Shown here in pieces: positions 8,291-15,631 of a stretch of 22,364 bases of DNA. The first letter of the stretch is position 1. Each line of letters begins with the position of its first letter. This DNA comes from Flavobacterium sp. MC2016-06. Its GTDB lineage: Bacteria > Bacteroidota > Bacteroidia > Flavobacteriales > Flavobacteriaceae. The stretch covers positions 1 to 22,364 of the forward strand of contig NZ_WMID02000053.1 of assembly GCF_009711165.2 (NCBI RefSeq), in the 5' to 3' direction. Below the pieces are notes generated by a model, which saw only the letters and a list, made by a program, of their open reading frames with translations, was not told the DNA's origin and searched no databases. Both the position numbers and the translations under genes were made by a program.

Positions 8291-8625
8291 TGTATTGGAT
8301 TTTTTTTTCAAAAAAAAATCTTAAAAAAATCTTAAAATCGAGTCTTATGTCGAGAAAATATGCGTTTTGACGGGCTTTTTGTTAAATTTGTTAAAGTGAA
8401 ATCCGTAAGATATTGATTATAAAAAACCGGTAATTTTTATAAGATATAGCCAAAAAAAACATCCGTTTATCGTTTTTTAGAAAAAAATATCAACAAAAAA
8501 CGTCTGATATCTACTCACTTGAAGCCCTTTATTAACAAAAGTTGGTTCAAAAACATAAAAAAAATTGGTTCAAAACATTTTTAAAAACAGAAATTAAAAC
8601 TGTTTAAGAATCTTTTTACCGAAAA
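8291..8625. other. Divergent intergenic region, very A/T-rich
   Basis: No gene is visible here. It contains long A and T runs (8300-8336), a direct repeat TTGGTTCAAAA at 8542-8552 and 8565-8575 (23 bp apart, about two helical turns), and TCGAG at 8338-8342 and 8350-8354. The first pair could be a regulator site for the holB side or the secretion cassette. No regulator can be named. Confidence 0.4.
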
Positions 8626-8627
8626 TT

Positions 8628-8656
8628 TTTGACTACATCATTTTCTTCTATCTTTG
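8628..8656 (+). promoter_or_regulatory. Promoter of holB, near-leaderless
   Basis: TTTG (8628-8631), a 17-bp spacer, then TATCTTTG (8649-8656), a good match to the Bacteroidota housekeeping promoter. The ATG at 8661 is only 4 bases past the -7 element, so the mRNA should start at or within a few bases of the start codon. Confidence 0.65.
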
Positions 8657-8660
8657 CTTC

Positions 8661-9809
8661 ATGCAATTTTCTCAAATTTTAGGTCAAGATTACATCAAAA
8701 GCCACTTGATAAAAAGTGCAGCTTCTGGAAGAATTCCGCACGCACAATTATTTATTGGGCCAGAGGGAAGCGGCACATTATCAGCAGCTATCGCTTATGC
8801 GCAATATATTTTATGCAGCAATACTGGCAGTGAAAACTCAAACGGAAATGATTCCTGCAATCTCAAGTTCGAAAATATTTCGCATCCCGATCTGCATTTT
8901 ATTTATCCAACTGTTACTACCGAAGATGTAAAAACCAAACCAAAGAGCTTAGACTTTATTCAGGATTGGCGTTCGTTTATTCAAGAAATGCCTTATGGCG
9001 GTTTATTTGACTGGTATAAAATTCTTGGGGTGCAAAACAAACAGGGAGAAATCAGGGTTGAAGATGCACAAGAAGTTTTAAAATCTCTTGCATTAAAATC
9101 ATACGAAGGCGGTTATAAAATTATGATTATTTGGATGGCCGATAAAATGAATATCGCTGCTTCAAACAAATTATTAAAACTTTTAGAAGAACCATCTGAC
9201 AAAACTATTTTTATTCTGATTTCTGAAAACGAAGAAGACATAATACAAACCATACGTTCTCGCTGTCAAGTAATTCACTTTAATGGCTTACCAGAAAAAG
9301 TAATTGCAGAAGCACTGGTTTCACGTGAAAACATCGAACCGAATTTAGCAAAAAAAATAGCACATCAGGCGCAGGGAAATTTTAATAAAGCTTTGCATCT
9401 GCTTAAAGAAGATGACTCTGAATATCCTTTTGAACAATGGTTTGTTAATTGGGTAAGAGCAGCTTTTAGAGCTAAAGGAAACGCAGCGGCTATTCAGGAT
9501 TTAATTTCTTGGAGTGAAGAGATTGCTGGTCTTGGAAGAGAAAGCCAGAAAAAATTCATTCAATATTGCATCGAAATGTTCAGGCAGGCGCTTTTACTAA
9601 ATTATCAGGCGCCAAGTTTAGTTTATATCGAACCAAAAGTTGACAAGTTTAAACTCGAAAATTTTGCTCCATTTGTAAACGGAAACAACATACACGATAT
9701 TTTCAAAGAACTTTCTGATGCGATGTATCACATTGAAAGAAACGGAAATGCAAAAATAATTTTAACCGATTTATCTATAAAACTTACTCGTTTAATTCAT
9801 AAAAAATAG
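8661..9809 (+). CDS. holB: DNA polymerase III subunit delta'
   Basis: 382 aa. This is the clamp-loader delta' subunit, which with tau/gamma and delta opens the sliding clamp at primer ends. The N-terminus MQFSQILGQDYIKSHLIKSA and IPHAQLFIGPEGSGTL (degenerate P-loop, residues 33-39, GSGT instead of GKT) are typical of delta', which does not hydrolyse ATP. The region between residues ~50 and 70 holds only two of the usual zinc cysteines. NKLLKLLEEPSDKTIFIL and the SRC sensor motif (IRSRCQ, residues ~198-203) are present. The C-terminal third is helical, as in the collar domain. The gene is preceded by its own near-leaderless promoter and followed 7 nt later by a DoxX-like gene, probably in the same transcript. 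Confidence 0.9.
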   Translation: MQFSQILGQDYIKSHLIKSAASGRIPHAQLFIGPEGSGTLSAAIAYAQYILCSNTGSENSNGNDSCNLKFENISHPDLHFIYPTVTTEDVKTKPKSLDFIQDWRSFIQEMPYGGLFDWYKILGVQNKQGEIRVEDAQEVLKSLALKSYEGGYKIMIIWMADKMNIAASNKLLKLLEEPSDKTIFILISENEEDIIQTIRSRCQVIHFNGLPEKVIAEALVSRENIEPNLAKKIAHQAQGNFNKALHLLKEDDSEYPFEQWFVNWVRAAFRAKGNAAAIQDLISWSEEIAGLGRESQKKFIQYCIEMFRQALLLNYQAPSLVYIEPKVDKFKLENFAPFVNGNNIHDIFKELSDAMYHIERNGNAKIILTDLSIKLTRLIHKK

Positions 9810-9816
9810 TTTTCAA

Positions 9817-10200
9817 ATGAATAATGTTGCCTCAATTTTACTGTTAGCTTTTTTAGCCTTGACTTTTTTACAATCTGGCTACGAAAAAATTTTTTATTGG
9901 AATGATAATGTGACTTGGCTTAAAGAACATTTTTCTAAAACCAGATTAAAAAACCAAGTACCGCTTGCCTTGCTCCATTTATTGATTATAGAATTAATTT
10001 CTGGAATTTTATGTGCTGTCGGAATTATTCAATTACTATTAAATAGTGGCCGCGAATTTGGTTTTTACGGCGCAATATTTTCATGTATTGGTCTGTTAAT
10101 GATGCTTTTCGGACAACGTTTGGCAAAAGATTACGATGGTGCGAGAACCATTGTTATTTATTTTGTACCAGCTGTTATGGCTGTTTATTGGTTGAATTAA
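9817..10200 (+). CDS. DoxX-like four-helix membrane protein
   Basis: 127 aa. Four hydrophobic segments fit a DoxX-type inner-membrane protein: residues ~4-20 (ILLLAFLALTFLQSGYEKI), ~49-72 (PLALLHLLIIELISGILCAVG), ~80-101 (FGFYGAIFSCIGLLMMLFG) and ~112-126. Charged loops such as FYWNDNVTWLKEHF and QRLAKDYDGAR lie between them. The LQSGYEKIF motif after the first helix is characteristic. The reaction is not established for this subfamily. The 7-nt spacing from holB implies co-transcription, though no functional link is evident. Confidence 0.75.
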   Translation: MNNVASILLLAFLALTFLQSGYEKIFYWNDNVTWLKEHFSKTRLKNQVPLALLHLLIIELISGILCAVGIIQLLLNSGREFGFYGAIFSCIGLLMMLFGQRLAKDYDGARTIVIYFVPAVMAVYWLN

Positions 10201-10246
10201 AAAACATCCAAAATTAATTTTATATAATCCCTAAACGGAAAAATAA

Positions 10247-10277
10247 CCCACAGATTTCACAGATTCTCACAGATTAA
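10247..10277. repeat. CACAGATT-type intergenic repeat
   Basis: Three near-copies of CACAGATT separated by TT/CT: CACAGATTTCACAGATTC, then TCACAGATT. Tracts of this kind are common dispersed intergenic repeats in flavobacterial genomes (from general familiarity, not a search). A similar GCAGATTTT tract lies at 22122-22155. Confidence 0.55.
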
Positions 10278-10354
10278 AAATTGGGAAAAATCCTTGAAAT
10301 CTTTGAATCCGATAACTATCGGGAGTGACAAAAAATAAATTTTATATTAAAGAA

Positions 10355-10864
10355 ATGAATCCAAAACATCCTGCAGAATCACTAACTATTTTAACCGATT
10401 TAGTTTTACCGAGCGAAACAAATCCTTTAAACAATTTATTTGGCGGCGAATTATTAGCCCGAATGGATCGTGCTGCAAGTATTGCTGCCCGAAGACATTC
10501 ACGACGAATTGTAGTTACAGCATCTGTAAATCACGTCGCTTTTAACAGAGCTATTTCACTTGGAAGTGTTGTAACTGTCGAAGCAAAAGTGTCGAGATCT
10601 TTTAAAAGTTCTATGGAAGTATTTATAGACGTCTGGGTAGAAGACCGCGAATCTGGAAACAGAACTAAAGCCAACGAAGCTATTTATACTTTTGTGGCTG
10701 TAGATGATACTGGAAGACCTGTAGAAGTGCCTGCGATTGTACCAGAAACAGAACTTGAAATACAACGTTTTGATGCAGCTTTGCGCCGTAAACAATTGAG
10801 TTTACTGCTGGCTGGGAAAATAAAACCTTCTGATGCTACAGAATTAAAGGCTTTATTTTTATAG
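10355..10864 (+). CDS. Acyl-CoA thioesterase, hotdog fold (YciA/ACOT type)
   Basis: 169 aa from ATG 10355. A GTG at 10325 in the same frame would add ten lysine/asparagine-rich residues, but the family begins at MNPKHPAES. It hydrolyses acyl-CoA to free acid and CoA in the cytosol. The hotdog core reads TNPLNNLFGGELLARMDRAASIAA, where N and GG-x-LL-x-x-MD (residues ~24-40) form the conserved catalytic helix region. TASVNHVAFNRAISLGS and AIYTFVAVDDTGRP follow, characteristic of the YciA/BACH thioesterases. Length is normal for a single-domain member. It follows the DoxX gene by ~150 bp containing a CACAGATT repeat. No promoter was identified. Confidence 0.9.
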   Translation: MNPKHPAESLTILTDLVLPSETNPLNNLFGGELLARMDRAASIAARRHSRRIVVTASVNHVAFNRAISLGSVVTVEAKVSRSFKSSMEVFIDVWVEDRESGNRTKANEAIYTFVAVDDTGRPVEVPAIVPETELEIQRFDAALRRKQLSLLLAGKIKPSDATELKALFL

Positions 10865-10894
10865 TACAATTTTGATACAATTTGGAACAATCAA

Positions 10895-10916
10895 ACTTCA
10901 AAAAAAGAAGTATTTT
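10895..10916 (+). terminator. Weak terminator-like hairpin after the thioesterase gene
   Basis: ACTTC (10895-10899), loop of seven A, GAAGT (10907-10911), then ATTTTT. The stem has only five pairs. It lies between the thioesterase stop and recA. Confidence 0.35.
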
Positions 10917-11005
10917 TACAAAATTACAAGCCCATCGAAATCTAGATCAGAAAGTTATTTAATTTACTGATTTGCTTTTGAATAGAAAAAATGATAAAAT
11001 TTTAG

Positions 11006-12049
11006 ATGAAAGAAAAAGACAAAGAAAAAGACAAGGAAAAGATGAGTTCAGAAAAAGATGCCAAATTAAAAGCGTTACAGCTTACGCTTGACAAACTTGA
11101 TAAAACTTACGGAAAAGGAACCGTAATGAAAATGGGAGACAAAGCCATCGTAGAAGTTGAAACAATTTCTTCGGGCTCTCTTGGTGTTGATTTAGCACTT
11201 GGAGTAAATGGATACCCTAGAGGAAGAATCATTGAAATATACGGTCCAGAATCATCTGGTAAGACTACTTTAACACTACATGCTATTGCTGAAGCTCAAA
11301 AAGCGGGCGGAATTGCTGCTTTTATAGATGCTGAACATGCTTTTGATAGAAATTATGCTGAAAAATTAGGTGTAGATATCGAAAACCTAATTATTTCTCA
11401 GCCAGACAATGGTGAACAGGCTTTGGAGATTGCAGAAAACTTGATTCGTTCTGGTGCAATTGACATTGTGGTTATTGACTCGGTTGCTGCTTTGACTCCA
11501 AAAAGCGAGATTGAAGGTGAAATGGGAGATTCTAAAATGGGTCTTCACGCACGTTTGATGTCACAAGCTTTAAGAAAATTAACAGGAACTATTAGTAAAA
11601 CAAATTGTACTGTTTTCTTTATCAACCAGCTGCGTGAAAAAATTGGTGTAATGTTCGGAAATCCTGAAACTACAACGGGTGGTAACGCCTTAAAGTTTTA
11701 CGCTTCTGTACGTATCGATATTCGTCGTTCTTCTCAAATTAAAGATGGTGAGAATGTTATCGGAAACAGAACGAAAGTAAAAATCGTTAAAAACAAAGTT
11801 GCACCGCCATTTAAAACTGCCGAATTCGACATTATGTATGGAGAAGGAGTTTCTAAAACTGGTGAAATTTTAGATTTAGCAGTTGAATTTGAAATCGTTA
11901 AAAAAGCGGGATCTTGGTTTAGTTATGGTGAAACAAAATTAGGACAAGGTCGTGATGCTGTTAAGTCTTTAATTAAAGATAATCCTGAATTAGCTGAAGA
12001 ATTAGAAGCAAAAATCAAAGCACATATCAAAGAATTAGCAAACGCTTAA
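11006..12049 (+). CDS. recA: RecA recombinase
   Basis: 347 aa from ATG 11006, or 335 aa from ATG 11042 ([19 protein letters not shown]), which is the usual flavobacterial start. The extra 12 residues would be [12 protein letters not shown], so 11042 is the more likely start. RecA binds ssDNA, drives strand exchange and stimulates SOS-type autocleavage where present. Walker A GPESSGKT is at residues 68-75 and Walker [10 protein letters not shown] further on (numbered from 11042). [32 protein letters not shown] covers loop L2 and the following strand. The C-terminus is lysine/glutamate-rich ([16 protein letters not shown]). A strong intrinsic terminator starts 7 bp after the stop. No LexA-type box was seen upstream. 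Confidence 0.95.
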   Translation: MKEKDKEKDKEKMSSEKDAKLKALQLTLDKLDKTYGKGTVMKMGDKAIVEVETISSGSLGVDLALGVNGYPRGRIIEIYGPESSGKTTLTLHAIAEAQKAGGIAAFIDAEHAFDRNYAEKLGVDIENLIISQPDNGEQALEIAENLIRSGAIDIVVIDSVAALTPKSEIEGEMGDSKMGLHARLMSQALRKLTGTISKTNCTVFFINQLREKIGVMFGNPETTTGGNALKFYASVRIDIRRSSQIKDGENVIGNRTKVKIVKNKVAPPFKTAEFDIMYGEGVSKTGEILDLAVEFEIVKKAGSWFSYGETKLGQGRDAVKSLIKDNPELAEELEAKIKAHIKELANA

Positions 12050-12055
12050 TATATT

Positions 12056-12084
12056 AAAAACCTGCAAGTTGCAGGTTTTTTTTT
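12056..12084 (+). terminator. recA terminator
   Basis: AAAAACCTGCA (12056-12066), loop AGT, TGCAGGTTTTT (12070-12080), continuing as a run of nine T (12076-12084). A textbook intrinsic terminator directly after recA. Confidence 0.85.
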
Positions 12085-12085
12085 G

Positions 12086-12117
12086 AACCCGTCAAGTTTT
12101 AAAAACCTGACGGGTTT
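12086..12117. repeat. Dispersed palindrome AACCCGTCA...TGACGGGTT
   Basis: AACCCGTCA (12086-12094) and TGACGGGTT (12108-12116) are perfect inverted repeats around an A/T-rich centre that itself pairs, followed by T-rich DNA. It resembles the AACCTGTCAGGTTTT-type palindromes scattered through flavobacterial genomes and can act as a second terminator for recA. Confidence 0.6.
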
Positions 12118-12136
12118 ATTTTTTTTTAAAAATGAC

Positions 12137-12290
12137 GCAACCATTTTACAAAAAATACATCTACTAAATAGAAAACGACTTGTTTGGTATTTGCCATGAA
12201 TACCATTTTTGGCTTTTTTTAGAATAAATTTGGTTGGTTGATTTGATAAAAATCCGCTAGTTTACAGACAATGGCGGATTTTTTATCATT
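12137..12290 (+). ncRNA. Candidate small RNA interval with ECF-like promoter and two hairpins
   Basis: GCAACC (12137-12142), a 17-bp spacer, then TCTACTAAATAG (12160-12171) resembles an ECF-sigma promoter and is repeated with identical spacing at 12320. Downstream are hairpin GGTATT/AATACC (12186-12191, 12199-12204) followed by ATTTTTGG, and hairpin GATAAAAATCCGC/GCGGATTTTTTATC (12245-12257, 12274-12287). No ORF of note lies inside. A transcript of ~115 nt (12173-12290) is possible but unproven. Confidence 0.25.
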
Positions 12291-12319
12291 TTCTCAAAAA
12301 AAAAAATTCAACCTCTTAC

Positions 12320-12354
12320 GCAACCTTTTTCATTTTCAGCTCTCTTATATAATG
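12320..12354 (+). promoter_or_regulatory. ECF-type promoter-like site upstream of the small ORF
   Basis: GCAACC (12320-12325), a 17-bp spacer, then TCTTATATAATG (12343-12354). The -35-like hexamer and the spacing are the same as at 12137. The AAC core in the -35 is typical of ECF sigma factors. The predicted start is near 12360, about 55-60 nt before the 34-codon ORF. Confidence 0.35.
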
Positions 12355-12414
12355 TGACGTTAACTTGAGTTTAAAATGTAAGCTCTTTATTATCAACCAT
12401 TAATATTTTAAATC

Positions 12415-12519
12415 ATGAAAGAGAAAATAGAAGTGTTGTACAATAAAAACCGAAGAAAAACCAAATTAAAATTTAAAAAAGTATTGCGTTTTATTTCGGA
12501 GAAGATAATACATAGATAA
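12415..12519 (+). CDS. 34-codon basic small protein
   Basis: ATG at 12415, TAA at 12517. The 34-aa product begins MKEKIEVLYNKNRRKTK and continues LKFKKVLRFISEKIIHR; about a third of its residues are Lys or Arg, with an amphipathic second half. Three things support a real gene. A promoter-like site with ECF spacing lies ~60 nt upstream. A strong terminator starts ~40 nt after the stop. No other gene lies between the recA terminators and that terminator. The family is unknown to me. It could instead be an RNA leader or sRNA whose ORF is accidental. Confidence 0.45.
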   Translation: MKEKIEVLYNKNRRKTKLKFKKVLRFISEKIIHR

Positions 12520-12557
12520 ACTTTTGAATAAAAATGAGGGGATTTTAATTCAAAGAA

Positions 12558-12596
12558 AAAGCCCGGCAGTTCAATTCTGCCGGGCTTTATTTTTTG
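12558..12596. terminator. Strong bidirectional terminator
   Basis: AAAGCCCGGCAG (12558-12569), loop TTCAATT, CTGCCGGGCTTT (12577-12588), then ATTTTTT on the plus strand and TTTTTC on the minus strand. It serves the convergent small ORF (+) and the acyltransferase gene (-), whose stop is at 12600. Confidence 0.9.
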
Positions 12597-12599
12597 TAT

Positions 12600-13355
12600 T
12601 TAATCTTTTAAATCTTCTTTTTTAAATTCGAGTAATACTTTATAAATCAATTGTCTGACTTGATCTCTAAGGTCCTTTCGCTTATCGCTCGTTAAACCGT
12701 TTGTTTCTATAAATGGCAATATTTTACCTCGCATTTTTCCAGGACTTCCGCTTAAAAAAGTATACGAAAATCGTTCTTTATTGTCGGCAAAAACAACTGG
12801 AACAATCGGAATTTGATGTTCTATCGCTAATCTAAAAGCACCGTCTTTAAACTCGTCAAGCAAAACACTTTCGTCATCTGGAACTCCTCCTTCTGGAAAA
12901 ATACAAATACTTAAGCCTTGACTAAGACGTTTTTGCGCTCTTGCGAAAACTTCATTTTTGCTTTTTGACGAATTTCTATCAACCAAAATGCAGGTTCTTT
13001 TATAGAAAAATCCAAAAAGTGGAATTTTTACAAGTTCTTGTTTTCCAACAAAAACAAACGGATTTTTAATCACAGCCAGCATTAACATAATGTCTGTCAT
13101 TGAAGTATGATTGGCCACAATCATGTAACTTTTGTTCTTGACTAGCTTTTCCTGGCGCTCGATTTTATAATAAAACCCCATTCCAAAAAGAATAAATTTA
13201 GCCCAGATTCGAGCCATTCTAAAAAAATAGGGATAACCGCTTTCGGATATAATCGAAATTAACAAAAACGGCAGCATAATCAGTATCGGAATGGCCATTA
13301 AGATGTAAAACCAAATGCGCCAAATCACCCAAAAAACAATTTTAATTCCTTTCAT
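12600..13355 (-). CDS. 1-acyl-sn-glycerol-3-phosphate acyltransferase (PlsC-like)
   Basis: 251 aa. It is predicted to transfer an acyl group to lysophosphatidic acid to make phosphatidic acid at the inner membrane, in phospholipid synthesis. Two hydrophobic segments lie in residues ~5-37. The acyltransferase block I NHTSMTD (82-88, the H-x4-D catalytic pair) is followed by block II around VGKQELVKIPLFGFF and block III IFPEGG (152-157). A P-I-V-P-V-V-F motif sits at ~190. EGG replaces the more common EGT, a change seen in some Bacteroidota members. A -7-like TACATTTG (13368-13361) sits just before the ATG, implying a near-leaderless mRNA, but no -33 element was found. It ends at a bidirectional terminator. 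A lyso-ornithine-lipid acyltransferase role is an alternative. Confidence 0.8.
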   Translation of the reverse strand: MKGIKIVFWVIWRIWFYILMAIPILIMLPFLLISIISESGYPYFFRMARIWAKFILFGMGFYYKIERQEKLVKNKSYMIVANHTSMTDIMLMLAVIKNPFVFVGKQELVKIPLFGFFYKRTCILVDRNSSKSKNEVFARAQKRLSQGLSICIFPEGGVPDDESVLLDEFKDGAFRLAIEHQIPIVPVVFADNKERFSYTFLSGSPGKMRGKILPFIETNGLTSDKRKDLRDQVRQLIYKVLLEFKKEDLKD

Positions 13356-13360
13356 AGTTT

Positions 13361-13368
13361 CAAATGTA
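13361..13368 (-). promoter_or_regulatory. -7-like element of the acyltransferase gene
   Basis: Minus strand TACATTTG fits TAnnTTTG and ends 5 bases before the ATG at 13355, the same geometry as at holB. No clear TTG lies at the right distance upstream. Confidence 0.4.
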
Positions 13369-13455
13369 ATAAAACAGAAATGAATTTAGAATTATAGTTC
13401 GTTAGATTTTTTAGACTTTGTGTACAAATCATAAAAATTAGAAGTATCATCGTCT

Positions 13456-13535
13456 GAACTTTGCAGCCTTTGTCGTTAAAATAAAAATAAGTTTGAGAAC
13501 TTTGCGGTTAAAAAAATAAACTTCACGAACTTTGC
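13456..13535 (+). repeat. GAACTTTGC triplet upstream of trpS, possible promoter
   Basis: GAACTTTGC occurs at 13456-13464, 13497-13505 and 13527-13535. TTTGCGG/TTTGC-rich tracts of this type are common intergenic repeats in flavobacteria. The last copy (GAACTTTG, one base off TAnnTTTG) with TTTG at 13501-13504, 22 bp upstream, could be the trpS promoter, giving a leader of ~15 nt. Confidence 0.4.
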
Positions 13536-13553
13536 ATTTAAGAAAAAACTAGA

Positions 13554-14525
13554 ATGGCAAAAATACTTACTGGTGTTCAGAGTACTGGAACGCCACACTT
13601 GGGCAACTTATTGGGAGCAATTATTCCCGCAATCGAATTATCTAATAATCCGGCAAACGAATCATTTTTGTTTATTGCTGATTTACATTCGATTACACAA
13701 ATTAAAGATGGTAAAACATTAAGAGAAAACACATACAGCACTGCAGCGGCTTGGCTTGCCTGCGGTCTAAATCCTGATAAGGTTACTTTTTACAGACAGT
13801 CTGATGTAACGCAAACAACAGAATTAACTTGGTACTTGAGTTGCTTTTTTCCGTTTCAACGTTTGACTTTGGCGCATTCTTTTAAAGATAAAGCAGATCG
13901 TTTAGACGACGTAAATACTGGACTATTTACTTACCCTATGCTTATGGCTGCAGATATTTTATTGTATGATGCTGAATTTGTTCCTGTTGGAAAAGATCAG
14001 GAGCAGCATTTAGAAATTACTCGTGCTGTAGCAGCACGTTTTAACAATCAAATGGGAGAAACTTTTGTACTTCCACAAGCTAAAATTCAAGAAGATGGTA
14101 AGTTAATTCCTGGAACAAACGGCGGAAAAATGAGTAAATCTGCCAATAATATTATCAATATTTTCTTGGATGATAAAACACTTCGCAAGCAAGTGATGAG
14201 TATTGAAACGGACAGCACACCGCTTGAAGAACCTAAAAACCCTGATACTTGTAATGCTTTTGCTATTTATTCTTTGTTAGCTGATCAGACCCAAATTACC
14301 GAAATGAGAGCGAATTATTTAGGCGGAAATTACGGTTACGGTCACGCTAAACAAGCTCTTTTTGAATTGATTGCAGAGAAATTTAAAACCGAGAGAGAGA
14401 AATACAATTACTATATAAACAATCTTGAAGAGGTTGATGCTTTACTAAAAAAAGGAGCTGAAAAAGCGGCTAGTGTCGCAAATCCTGTTTTACAGAAAGT
14501 TAGAGAAAAACTAGGATTTAACTAA
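13554..14525 (+). CDS. trpS: Tryptophan-tRNA ligase
   Basis: 323 aa. It charges tRNA-Trp with tryptophan using ATP. It is a class I synthetase with a Rossmann core: LTGVQSTGTPHLGNLLGA contains the HIGH-type motif TPHLGN (13-18). FLFIADLHSITQ, the specificity stretch LMAADILLYDAEFVPVGKDQEQHLE and the KMSKS loop (192-196) follow in the usual order. Length is normal. The start MAKILTGVQS is that of the family, and a Rho-independent terminator follows 10 bp after the stop. Confidence 0.95.
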   Translation: MAKILTGVQSTGTPHLGNLLGAIIPAIELSNNPANESFLFIADLHSITQIKDGKTLRENTYSTAAAWLACGLNPDKVTFYRQSDVTQTTELTWYLSCFFPFQRLTLAHSFKDKADRLDDVNTGLFTYPMLMAADILLYDAEFVPVGKDQEQHLEITRAVAARFNNQMGETFVLPQAKIQEDGKLIPGTNGGKMSKSANNIINIFLDDKTLRKQVMSIETDSTPLEEPKNPDTCNAFAIYSLLADQTQITEMRANYLGGNYGYGHAKQALFELIAEKFKTEREKYNYYINNLEEVDALLKKGAEKAASVANPVLQKVREKLGFN

Positions 14526-14532
14526 TAAACAG

Positions 14533-14567
14533 ATCCGAAAAGTTTTGAAGCTTTTCGGGTTTTTATT
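14533..14567 (+). terminator. trpS terminator
   Basis: CCGAAAAG (14535-14542), loop TTTTGAAG, CTTTTCGG (14551-14558), then GTTTTTATTTT. The stem is eight perfect pairs. Confidence 0.8.
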
Positions 14568-14574
14568 TTAAAAT

Positions 14575-15432
14575 TTATCTCGAACATCTTACCAGTAAAA
14601 AAATCAATCTAAAAACAACAAGAAATATTCCTATTATTGCCCACAAAGACATACCAGAATCACTTCTAGATGGTTCTTTTTCAATCATCACATTAGCAAC
14701 TTCTTCTCTGTTTGATTTTAGTGTATTATTCAATTCTGGATCAATAGCATCATAATTTCCCATTGCAATTATTATGGAGCTGGCAAAAACAGATTTCATT
14801 TCTGGTCTCAAATGCGGACTAGATATTTTTTGATTGAACAATTTGATTTTAGCATCAATTTCGGCAGATCTAAATTGTGAAAGAAGTGTATAAAAAGGGC
14901 TGAATTTTATAAAATAAATGGACACAATATCATTGTCTACTATTAACAAGTTGTCTTTTATTCTCTCGGAAACGAAATCTAATTTTTCGGTAACTTTTTG
15001 ACTTAATATATCTAAAGATTTTTGAGGTAGATATTCTTTCGCAATCAAAAGATATTCTATATTTTCAAAACTATTATCAGCCATTTTTTGATTAATAAAT
15101 GTATTGATTTCTTCCGATAGTAATCTGTCTATAAATTCTTTAACGTTCTCTAAACTAACGGAAAGAGCATTGTTAGAACTGAATCTATTTCTAGAATAAT
15201 CTTTCTTGGCAAAAAAATTATATAAGACCCGATTGTTAACAATAAATAAAAGTTCATTTGGAAACTTATTAATTGCTAAAATTAAATCTTCGGCATAATT
15301 TCGTTCTAAATTTTGATGATTAAACTTCTCATTTTCAAATTGTCGCTTAATTTTTTCAATATCTTCAAAATTAAACTCTTTCAAGTCTGCACTATAAATT
15401 CCTGCATTTTCAAATAACTCAATAATATTCAT
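14575..15432 (-). CDS. Tail-anchored membrane protein, unknown family
   Basis: 285 aa that I do not recognise. Residues ~1-255 are a soluble, charged, mostly helical region with no cysteine and no signal peptide (MNIIELFENAGIYSADLKEF...). A single hydrophobic helix at ~261-281 (LWAIIGIFLVVFRLIFLLV) is followed by RCSR, so the protein is probably anchored in the inner membrane by its C-terminus with the bulk in the cytosol. Upstream on the minus strand TACTTTTG (15462-15455) fits the -7 element, but no -33 was found. Neighbours (trpS and dprA) do not suggest a role. Its low-GC, lysine/asparagine-rich coding is typical of the flavobacterial accessory genome. Confidence 0.65.
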   Translation of the reverse strand: MNIIELFENAGIYSADLKEFNFEDIEKIKRQFENEKFNHQNLERNYAEDLILAINKFPNELLFIVNNRVLYNFFAKKDYSRNRFSSNNALSVSLENVKEFIDRLLSEEINTFINQKMADNSFENIEYLLIAKEYLPQKSLDILSQKVTEKLDFVSERIKDNLLIVDNDIVSIYFIKFSPFYTLLSQFRSAEIDAKIKLFNQKISSPHLRPEMKSVFASSIIIAMGNYDAIDPELNNTLKSNREEVANVMIEKEPSRSDSGMSLWAIIGIFLVVFRLIFLLVRCSR

Positions 15433-15543
15433 TAATAAAGCTTTAGTGTTAAAACAAAAGTATCGTTTTATTTATTTTTACCTAATTTATTTCAAAACAA
15501 AAAGTTAGCCAAAACTAGTATTTAATAAAACCTAAATCTACAA

Positions 15544-15631
15544 TTCCTTCAAGGTTTACAACGCCTTGTAGGTATCTTAAAATAACAACTCAAAATCCAA
15601 ACCTACAAGGTTTTGGAAACCTTGCAGGTTA
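15544..15631. repeat. Two copies of an AACCTACAAGG-type palindrome
   Basis: Copy 1 at 15544-15574 (CCTTCAAGG...CCTTGTAGG) and copy 2 at 15599-15631 (CCTACAAGGTTTTGGAAACC, then TTGCAGG), 55 bp apart in the same orientation. Each folds into a hairpin. Copy 2 contains the dprA stop codon, and read on the minus strand it could end dprA transcription. Such palindromes are dispersed in flavobacterial genomes. Confidence 0.65.

Noticed and set aside
10325..10354. GTG start adding ten residues to the thioesterase
   Set aside because: The added residues are Lys/Asn-rich and outside the family start; ATG 10355 fits better.
10865..11005. SOS/LexA-type operator upstream of recA
   Set aside because: No convincing dyad other than a short A-loop hairpin was found.
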